A stretch of 13,226 bases of DNA from CAYXXZ01 sp964469165 (GTDB taxonomy: Bacteria; Pseudomonadota; Gammaproteobacteria; Pseudomonadales; Porticoccaceae). The notes beneath the pieces were generated by a model, which saw only the letters and a list, made by a program, of their open reading frames with translations, made no database searches and was not told where the DNA came from. The position numbers and the translations under genes were made by a program. The DNA is taken from assembly GCA_964469165.1 (NCBI GenBank), contig CAYXXZ010000087.1, positions 1-13,226 of the forward strand, written 5' to 3'. Below, one piece after another: positions 5,707-11,492 of this stretch (position 1 is the first letter of the stretch; each line of letters opens with the position of its first letter).

Positions 5707-7310
5707 GCAGCGTTGCCGTCATCATTCCCACCTACAACCGCTGGCCCTTCATTTGTACCGCCATCGATTCCGTGCTGGCCCAGACACATCCGGATACCCG
5801 CTGCATCGTGGTCGACGATGCCTCCGGCGACGACAGCGTGCGCCTGTTGCAGGAGAAGTATGGTGATGCCATCGCTATCCTCACCAATTCCGACAATCGC
5901 GGCCAATCGTTCTGCCGCAATCTAGGCGCCACCACCAGCGATGCCGATTACGTCTGCTTCCTGGATTCCGACGACAGCTTCACACCCGACAGTATCGCCA
6001 GCCGCCTGTCCCTCATCGAGGAATCGCGCGGCAACATCAAGGTGAGCTTCGGACTGTTTCGCAAGTCGGGGCGCAACCCCAGTCCCCTCAAGGGTATCAA
6101 GCCCAGGGGCAGCCGCCTGACGCTGGCCGAGTACCTCGCCGACAAGAACTGGCTGTGCAACAACAGTTTTCTGATCGAGCGCGCGACTTTCATCGCCGAC
6201 GGCCTCTACAACCCGCAACTGCGCAACCGTGAAGACATCGAGTTGCTGATCCGCCTGCTGGCCAAACACAATTTCCATTTCTGCGGCGAGGAAATCGGCC
6301 AGATCCGCGATGTGTGCAGCAACAGGGCGAGGAACAATTTCACCAACATCCTCAATCCCGAAAACTCCTTTGCCCACTTCATCGAATCCAACCCTCACCT
6401 GCGCGAAAAACTGCCGCCGCACACGCTCAAATCCCTGCTCGATTCCGAAGTCGAGCTGCAACTGCGCACCCTGTACCGCATGGGTCGCTACCCGGAATTC
6501 CGCACCCTGTATCAGGAGGCGACGGCGCGCGGCCAGGTCAGCAACCGGCGCAAATTCCGCAAGCGCTATCTGCTTTCATTTGCACGCGGCCTGCTGCGCC
6601 AGAATTTGCTGGTGCGCGACGTGCGCCGCGAGATTCAGACATCGGGCGACTACGTCGGACAACGTCGCCTGGGAGAAAGGATTTTTTATCATCGCAAACT
6701 GAAAAACTTCTGCGAACGCGAGGACAGCATCACTGCCGCGCTGAACGCCTTGATCGAGGCGGGCCACCTCTACAAGTCGGACCAGACTTCCAGCGTCGCC
6801 AGCGTCGATGTCGACGGCACCGGCTGGGTCATCAAGCGCTACAACAACAAGGGGCTCGTCTCCACGCTCAAGCTGGTGCTACGCCCGTCACGCGCTCAGC
6901 GCGCATTTTACAAGGCGCTCATCCTGCGCAACCTGGAGGTACAGACTCCCGCGCCGCTCATGTACGTGGTGACCTACAAGCACGGCCTGCCCTATTGCAG
7001 CTACATCATCAACGAGAGATCGAAGGGCGACACCATCTGCAATCTGGCCGACAGCAACCGCATCGGCCGTGACGAATGGCCCGCCGTGGTGGCCAAAACC
7101 GGCAATATTCTCGACAAGCTCCACCTGCGCGGCATCACCCACGGCGACATCAAGCCCACCAATATTCTGCTCGACAACGGCGAGATCGAACTGATCGACC
7201 TGGATTCCATGCGCATTCACTGGAGCAAGAAAATGTTCCGGCATTTTCGCGACAAGGATCTGAATGCACTGAATTCACGGGTGGCCGGCTATTTCGGGCA
7301 GAATCGATGA
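5703..7310 (+). CDS. GT2 glycosyltransferase fused to a WaaP/InaA-type LPS kinase domain
   Basis: One uninterrupted frame encodes 535 residues with two catalytic modules. Residues 1 to about 230 are a GT-A family 2 glycosyltransferase: AVIIPTYNR (5-13), VVDDAS (36-41), the DSDDS metal/nucleotide site (88-92), and RED (176-178) where the catalytic base is expected. Residues about 335-535 are a protein-kinase-like fold of the LPS kinase group: VIKRY with the ATP lysine at 378, a basic RPSRAQRAFYKA helix, catalytic loop THGDIKPTN (479-487) with Asp482 and Asn487, and DLD (499-501) in place of DFG. A basic alpha-helical linker lies between. Inferred role: one cytoplasmic enzyme adds a sugar to the core and phosphorylates that sugar or its neighbour. 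The GTG start overlaps the preceding stop (GTGA). No membrane segment is seen. Both modules look intact. Confidence 0.85.
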   Translation: MSSVAVIIPTYNRWPFICTAIDSVLAQTHPDTRCIVVDDASGDDSVRLLQEKYGDAIAILTNSDNRGQSFCRNLGATTSDADYVCFLDSDDSFTPDSIASRLSLIEESRGNIKVSFGLFRKSGRNPSPLKGIKPRGSRLTLAEYLADKNWLCNNSFLIERATFIADGLYNPQLRNREDIELLIRLLAKHNFHFCGEEIGQIRDVCSNRARNNFTNILNPENSFAHFIESNPHLREKLPPHTLKSLLDSEVELQLRTLYRMGRYPEFRTLYQEATARGQVSNRRKFRKRYLLSFARGLLRQNLLVRDVRREIQTSGDYVGQRRLGERIFYHRKLKNFCEREDSITAALNALIEAGHLYKSDQTSSVASVDVDGTGWVIKRYNNKGLVSTLKLVLRPSRAQRAFYKALILRNLEVQTPAPLMYVVTYKHGLPYCSYIINERSKGDTICNLADSNRIGRDEWPAVVAKTGNILDKLHLRGITHGDIKPTNILLDNGEIELIDLDSMRIHWSKKMFRHFRDKDLNALNSRVAGYFGQNR

Positions 7311-7512
7311 TCGGCTACAGCTTCAGCTTGCACACAAGCCAAAAATTGGAGCTACGGCTGTAGCGGAGCTATAAGCTGTAAGCTCTAAGTTAAACTCTGG
7401 TAGAACGCATTTCTTCCGGTGCTCCTGCTTAAAGCTTATGGCTTACAGCTCACGCCATCTCACGCAGGGTGGTAGCCTGAATTTTCGACTCCTGTGTCAA
7501 AGCGCACCACAA
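7311..7512. other. Convergent intergenic region with inverted heptamer arrays
   Basis: The plus-strand cassette and the minus-strand waaP end face to face across about 200 bases. No gene is visible. The region is dominated by inverted repeats: GCTACAGC at 7314-7321 with GCTGTAGC at 7357-7364, a small GCTAC/GTAGC hairpin at 7351-7364, and the larger heptamer-based inverted repeat at 7366-7451. No T run follows these stems, so a classic intrinsic terminator is not evident, although the structure could still limit readthrough from either side. Confidence 0.6.
7366..7454. repeat. Inverted pair of four-copy 7-bp tandem arrays (AGCTNTA / GCTTANA)
   Basis: Left array: AGCTATA, AGCTGTA, AGCTCTA, AGTTAAA at 7367-7394. 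Right array: GCTTAAA, GCTTATG, GCTTACA, GCTCACG at 7427-7454. The 24-base arms 7366-7389 and 7428-7451 are reverse complements at 20 positions, with four transition-type mismatches, so an imperfect stem with a loop of about 38 bases is possible. The 7-base period matches that of the array on the other side of the cassette, although the unit sequence differs. Confidence 0.65.
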
Positions 7513-8337
7513 CTATAGAGGAAAAACAGGCTCGCGCCCGAAATCCCTGATATAGAGCTTTCGCGCCCGGCGTTTGACCTGGGTCAGAAAGCGGGCCTCG
7601 GTGCGCAGTATCTCGCGCAGCGGACGTTGATAGTAGGCGCGCAGAAAACGCAGCACATCCTTGCGCGTCAGGCCGATATCGAGCGCCGAGAAATAAATAC
7701 TCGCAACATCCTTCACACGCCAGCGCCAGGGCACGCGTGTGCGCATCTGGGCGCGGTGCAGATCGACCAGATAGAAGTCCACATTGCCCGCTTTCAGGCT
7801 TTCCTCGCCGCGGGATAGGTCGAGCAGAAAATGACACAGGTAGAGGTCGCGGTGGTTGATGCCGTGCTCATGAATCCGGCGCGCGATCCATGCCATCCTG
7901 GCAATCATCGCCAGGCGCAGGGCGAGCGGCGGCGGCGCCACCGGCCAGCTCTGGGTGAACTCGGCGGTGCTGAGCGCGCCACTGAGCTCGCGGGTGATGA
8001 GAAAGGATTTGCGCGTCGCGGGATTGCTTCCCCGGCGTCCGTACGCCACCGCCTCGAGGGTGCTGATGCCCAGCGCCCGGAGTTTTTCGATGGCGAACCA
8101 TTCGTTGCTGGCATCCACTACCGGCGCGCGCAGGCTCAACCAGTTTTTGAGGATTTCACGCCAGCCCACGCCATGGTGAAACTTGCGGTAGAACACCTCA
8201 CCGGCGATGTCGCAGCGGATGGTCTGGCGCCCTTCCTTGTCGCGCACCACCACGCCGTCGAGCCCCTGGGCCTGCGTGAAGGCGTCGCGCTGCCGCCACA
8301 GGGTTGCCAACGGCTCTCTCAGCACCAGTTCGTTCAT
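7513..8337 (-). CDS. waaP: LPS core heptose(I) kinase WaaP
   Basis: WaaP uses ATP to phosphorylate heptose I of the inner core, which is needed for outer-membrane stability and is essential in Pseudomonas aeruginosa. The 274-residue protein closely follows Pseudomonas WaaP: N-terminal ELVLREPLATLWR, the GVGWREI.KNWLS segment (57-68), VAYGRRGS, catalytic NHRD (161-164) with Asp164, VDLHRAQ (191-197) in place of DFG, and FSALDIGLTRKD (216-227). Lys52 in FYRKFHHG is the likely ATP-binding lysine. The ATG at 8337 overlaps the waaG stop as ATGA, and the protein then begins as expected for the family; longer frames upstream are overlaps with waaG. It ends a minus-strand run and faces the kinase-fusion gene across a convergent spacer, so the window has two LPS-type kinase domains. 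Confidence 0.95.
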   Translation of the reverse strand: MNELVLREPLATLWRQRDAFTQAQGLDGVVVRDKEGRQTIRCDIAGEVFYRKFHHGVGWREILKNWLSLRAPVVDASNEWFAIEKLRALGISTLEAVAYGRRGSNPATRKSFLITRELSGALSTAEFTQSWPVAPPPLALRLAMIARMAWIARRIHEHGINHRDLYLCHFLLDLSRGEESLKAGNVDFYLVDLHRAQMRTRVPWRWRVKDVASIYFSALDIGLTRKDVLRFLRAYYQRPLREILRTEARFLTQVKRRARKLYIRDFGREPVFPL

Positions 8338-9458
8338 TGCTCCCCCGCCGTCGCCAACGACTCGATGATGGCAACGCACTGGGCCGGGCGGTCGTAGATA
8401 TCCGCGTGTTCGGCGAACAGTTTCCCGCGCCGCTGCCACTCCGCACCGGAGGTTTGCAACAAGCGCGCCACCGCAGCGGCGATGGTGTGCGGATCGGCGG
8501 CGTCCGCGATCACCTCTCCCATGTCCGCCTCGTGAACAAAATGGGAATAGCCGCAGGTTTGCGTCGCCACCACGGGAAGGCCCGCGATCATGGCTTCCAG
8601 CAGCGCGTTGCCGGTGTTTTCCCGGTAGGCCGGATGAATCAACAGATCCGCCGCCTGCAACAGCGCGGGGATGTCGTCGCGGCCGCCGAGAAAGCGGACC
8701 TGTTGCGCCACACCCAGGCGCCGCGCCAACGTGCGGAATGCGCCCTCCTTGTCCTGGCCCGCCACCAGCAGGTGTGCCGGGTGGCCGCGCTCGCGCAGGA
8801 CCGCCAGAGTGCGGATGCTTCGATCAAGGCCCTTGGTTTTGAAGCCGGACCCCAGCGCGATCAACACCTGCGCATTGGCATCGATCCCCAGTTCGCGGCG
8901 TTTGGCGGCCCGCACCTGGAGGTGATCGGGCGGCGCCAGGCGCGTACGCGAGATACCGGGGATGAGGCGATGAAAGCGCTCCTCGGGCGTTCCGTAGTGA
9001 CGCATGAAGCTGGCGCGCTCGCGTTCGGACACCTCGAGAATGTGCGTTTTGCTGTCGGGCGCGAACACCGCCCGTTCAAGGCGCAGGTAGCCCCTGGTGC
9101 GCGGCAGCAGGCGGTACAAGGGACCGCGCAGGTGGCAGGCCTTCTCGGCAAAGCAGGGGTCCGCCGCATAGTAGAGGTCGAGGCCCGGCAACTTGATGAA
9201 ACCCAACGTCATCTGCGCGCCCCATTGCTGTGCCGCCGCCAGCGCCGCCGTGCCGAAGTTCGCCATGCGGCTGTGGTTGGCGAGCCCTTTCACCGCAACC
9301 CGGATCACTTCGATGCCGTCTGGCACCTCGCCCTGCCACTGATGACAGATCACCGCCACCTGATGGCCGCGCGCCAGCGCCGCGCTGGCAATGGCGAGCA
9401 TGTTGCGCTGTTGGCCCCCGTAGGGGAAATAGCGATAAATGAGGAACGCGAGTTTCAC
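8334..9458 (-). CDS. waaG: LPS core glucosyltransferase I (WaaG), GT4 family
   Basis: WaaG transfers the first outer-core hexose (glucose in E. coli, galactosamine in Pseudomonas) from a UDP-sugar to heptose II at the cytoplasmic membrane face. The 374 residues match the usual 370-375. Motifs in order: LIYRYFPYGGQQRN (7-19), the acceptor-loop GFIKLPGLDLYYAADPCF (86-103), GSGFKTKGLDR (203-213) and the retaining GT4 pattern E-x7-E at E280 and E288 in HPAYRENTGNALLEA. The start is a GTG at 9458 sharing GTGA with the waaF stop; this places MKLAFLIYRYFP at the N terminus as in known WaaG. The longer in-frame extension only overlaps waaF. Which hexose is transferred cannot be read from sequence. 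Confidence 0.95.
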   Translation of the reverse strand: MKLAFLIYRYFPYGGQQRNMLAIASAALARGHQVAVICHQWQGEVPDGIEVIRVAVKGLANHSRMANFGTAALAAAQQWGAQMTLGFIKLPGLDLYYAADPCFAEKACHLRGPLYRLLPRTRGYLRLERAVFAPDSKTHILEVSERERASFMRHYGTPEERFHRLIPGISRTRLAPPDHLQVRAAKRRELGIDANAQVLIALGSGFKTKGLDRSIRTLAVLRERGHPAHLLVAGQDKEGAFRTLARRLGVAQQVRFLGGRDDIPALLQAADLLIHPAYRENTGNALLEAMIAGLPVVATQTCGYSHFVHEADMGEVIADAADPHTIAAAVARLLQTSGAEWQRRGKLFAEHADIYDRPAQCVAIIESLATAGEQ

Positions 9459-10498
9459 GAAAACTGCGCTCCGGCAAGCGTAGCGACGGCCTCGAGGACT
9501 CGCGCCGGCGTCACCCCGTGCATGCACTTCATGTGCCCCTGGGGGCATTCCCGCTTGAAGCAGGGGCCGCAATCGACAGGAATGGAAAGCACCGCCGCGC
9601 GCTCCGCCAGCGGCGGCGTGAAGCCCGGCGAGGTGGAGCCATACACCACCACCAGCGGACGCGCCAGCGCGGCGGCGATGTGCATCAGTCCGGAATCATT
9701 ACTCACCACGGCGTCGGCCAGGGCCAGCAGGTCGATGGCCTGGGCCAGTTGCGTCGCTCCCGCCAAATCGCGACAGTGGCCGGCGGCATCCGGTGGCAGC
9801 GCGGCGGCGATGGCTTGCGTCACCGCGCGGTCGTTGGCGGAACCGAACAGCCACACCTGCCAGCCGCGCTGGATCATCTCGGCGGCCACGGCGGCGTAAT
9901 ATTGCTCGGGCCAGCGCTTGGAGGGGCCGAACTCCGCACCGGGACACAGGGCCAATACCCGGCGCTGGCGATCGAGCGAAAAGGCGGCCAGGGCCGCGTG
10001 CTGGTTTGCGGTGTCGGCGATCAGGCGCGGCCAGGGCAAGGGATCGGGCAGCGCGGCGCCCGGCGGATAGGCCAGCGCGGCGAAGCGCTGGATCATCAGC
10101 GGATAACGGCTCTTGTCCAGTACGCGCAGGTCGTTGAGCAGGCCGTAGCGCATTTCGCCACGCCAGCCGGTGCGGGTTTCGATAGCGGAGAAAAACGGGA
10201 TCAGCGCGGATTTGAGCGAATTGGGAAGGACGATGGCGCGGCGGTAGCCACGGGTGCGCAATTGCTTGCCGAGGCGACGGCGCAGAGCGATCTTGAGTTC
10301 GCCGTGGCCGATGGGCAGATCGAGGGCCGCGCGCACCTCCGGCATGCGCGCCAGCAGCGGCTGGCTCCAGGGCGGCGCGATGACGTCGATGGGTGCGGCG
10401 GGGTATTGCGCCTTGAGGGTCTTGAACAGCGTCTGGGCCATTACCATATCCCCCACCCAGGAGGGACCGACGACCAGGATACCGCCCCCGCCACCCAT
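9455..10498 (-). CDS. waaF: ADP-heptose:LPS heptosyltransferase II (WaaF)
   Basis: WaaF (GT9) adds heptose II to heptose I. The 347 residues match E. coli WaaF along the length: GPSWVGDM (11-18) with the catalytic Asp at 17, MPEV, VLPNS.KSALIPFF, TGWRGEMRYGLLND, LCPGAEFGPSKRWP, LFGSA, SNDSGLMHIAAAL and YGSTSPGFTPPL. The C-terminal tail carries C-x2-C-x4-C-x6-C, which E. coli WaaF lacks but many other GT9 proteins have. The N terminus is an unusual MGGGGG before the first beta strand; no other start codon fits. The ATG lies 12 bases after the ilvE stop. It shares four bases with waaG, showing co-transcription with ilvE and the rest of the waa run. Confidence 0.96.
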   Translation of the reverse strand: MGGGGGILVVGPSWVGDMVMAQTLFKTLKAQYPAAPIDVIAPPWSQPLLARMPEVRAALDLPIGHGELKIALRRRLGKQLRTRGYRRAIVLPNSLKSALIPFFSAIETRTGWRGEMRYGLLNDLRVLDKSRYPLMIQRFAALAYPPGAALPDPLPWPRLIADTANQHAALAAFSLDRQRRVLALCPGAEFGPSKRWPEQYYAAVAAEMIQRGWQVWLFGSANDRAVTQAIAAALPPDAAGHCRDLAGATQLAQAIDLLALADAVVSNDSGLMHIAAALARPLVVVYGSTSPGFTPPLAERAAVLSIPVDCGPCFKRECPQGHMKCMHGVTPARVLEAVATLAGAQFS

Positions 10499-10510
10499 CG
10501 AGCGAATGTC

Positions 10511-11437
10511 TCAGGCCACCGGAGTGAGCCACTCCGGATGTACGGTGTGGCGACCGTAAACCACATCGAAATACATTTTTTGCAGCACCGTGGTGATGGG
10601 GCCGCGGCTGCCACAACCGATGGTGCGCTTGTCCACTTCGCGGATCGGCGTCACTTCGGCGGCGGTGCCCGTGAAGAACGCCTCATCGGCGATGTAGACC
10701 TCGTCGCGGGTGATGCGTTTTTCCACCACCTTGTAACCGGCTTCCTCGGCCAGGGTAAAGATGGTGGCGCGGGTGATGCCTTCGAGACAGGAGGTGAGAT
10801 CCGGCGTGTAGAGAACGCCGTTGCGCACGATGAAAATATTCTCGCCGCTGCCCTCGGCGACATAGCCTTCGGGGTCGAGCAGCAGTGCTTCGTCGTAGCC
10901 GCAATCGATGGCTTCGCGCAGCGCCAGCATCGAGTTGATGTACTGGCCATTGGCCTTCGCCTTGACCATCGCGATGTTGGGGTGGTGGCGCGTGTAGGAC
11001 GAGGTGCGGATGCGGATGCCCTTCTCGATACCCTCGTCACCCAGATACGCCGGCCACTCCCAGGCGGCGACGATGACGTGGGTTTCCAGGCCGTCGGCGC
11101 GCAGGCCCATGCCTTCCGAACCGAGGAACGCCATCGGACGCAAATAGCCGTCCGGCAGGTTGTTCTCGCGCATCACCAGGCGGTGGGCTTCGTTGATATC
11201 GTCCTTGCTCCAGGGCATATTCATGCCCATGATCTTGGCGGAATTGAACAGCCGATCGGTGTGCTCCCTGAGACGAAAAATGGCGGTACCCGCGCACTCG
11301 GTGTTGTAGGCGCGCACCCCCTCGAAAACACCCATGCCGTAATGCAGGGTGTGGGTGAGCACGTGCACCTGGGCGTCGCGCCAGGGAACCAGTTCACCGT
11401 CAAACCAGATGTATCCATCGCGGTCAGCAAAGGACAT
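10511..11437 (-). CDS. ilvE: Branched-chain amino acid aminotransferase
   Basis: IlvE is a cytoplasmic PLP enzyme (fold type IV) that makes leucine, isoleucine and valine from their 2-oxo acids with glutamate as amino donor. The 308 residues match the family. Visible motifs: HTLHYGMGVFEGVRAY (29-44), the PLP lysine at 161 in KANGQY, LLLDPEGYVAEGSGENIF (185-202), CLEGITRATI (217-226) and TGTAAEVTPIREVD (256-269). The sequence is closer in pattern to Pseudomonas IlvE than to the E. coli enzyme. The ATG at 11437 is set by a strong GGAGGA seven bases or so upstream. Placement between glnE and waaF repeats the Pseudomonas gene order, linking nitrogen and amino-acid metabolism genes to the LPS core operon by position only. 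Confidence 0.97.
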   Translation of the reverse strand: MSFADRDGYIWFDGELVPWRDAQVHVLTHTLHYGMGVFEGVRAYNTECAGTAIFRLREHTDRLFNSAKIMGMNMPWSKDDINEAHRLVMRENNLPDGYLRPMAFLGSEGMGLRADGLETHVIVAAWEWPAYLGDEGIEKGIRIRTSSYTRHHPNIAMVKAKANGQYINSMLALREAIDCGYDEALLLDPEGYVAEGSGENIFIVRNGVLYTPDLTSCLEGITRATIFTLAEEAGYKVVEKRITRDEVYIADEAFFTGTAAEVTPIREVDKRTIGCGSRGPITTVLQKMYFDVVYGRHTVHPEWLTPVA

Positions 11438-11445
11438 GTAGGACT

Positions 11446-11451
11446 TCCTCC
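11446..11451 (-). promoter_or_regulatory. Strong Shine-Dalgarno of ilvE
   Basis: On the minus strand this reads GGAGGA, followed by eight bases to the ATG at 11437. It lies in the last copy of the short repeat between glnE and ilvE and fixes the ilvE start. Confidence 0.75.
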
Positions 11452-11492
11452 GAAAAAATAGGCTCCGAAAAAATTAGGCCCCGAAAAGATTA
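11448..11492. repeat. Three imperfect 15-16-bp tandem copies between glnE and ilvE
   Basis: On the plus strand the copies begin at 11448 (CTCCGAAAAAATAGG), 11463 (CTCCGAAAAAATTAGG) and 11479 (CCCCGAAAAGATTA). Together they make up nearly the whole 52-base spacer plus the glnE stop codon. Read on the minus strand each copy carries a Shine-Dalgarno-like CGGAG or CGGGG after a T run, but only the copy nearest ilvE is at working distance from a start codon. Confidence 0.75.

Noticed and set aside
7351..7364. GCTAC/GTAGC hairpin as an intrinsic terminator for the plus-strand cassette
   Set aside because: The stem is only five base pairs and no T run follows. I list it only as part of the repeat-rich spacer.
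8304..9899. 531-codon plus-strand open frame opposite waaG and waaF
   Set aside because: Both strands are open because of GC-rich third positions. The minus-strand products are certain family members and the plus-strand translation is His/Gln/Arg-rich with no motif.
9518..11461. 647-codon plus-strand open frame opposite waaF and ilvE
   Set aside because: It is the mirror of two strongly conserved minus-strand genes, with no start context and no known domain. It is a composition shadow.
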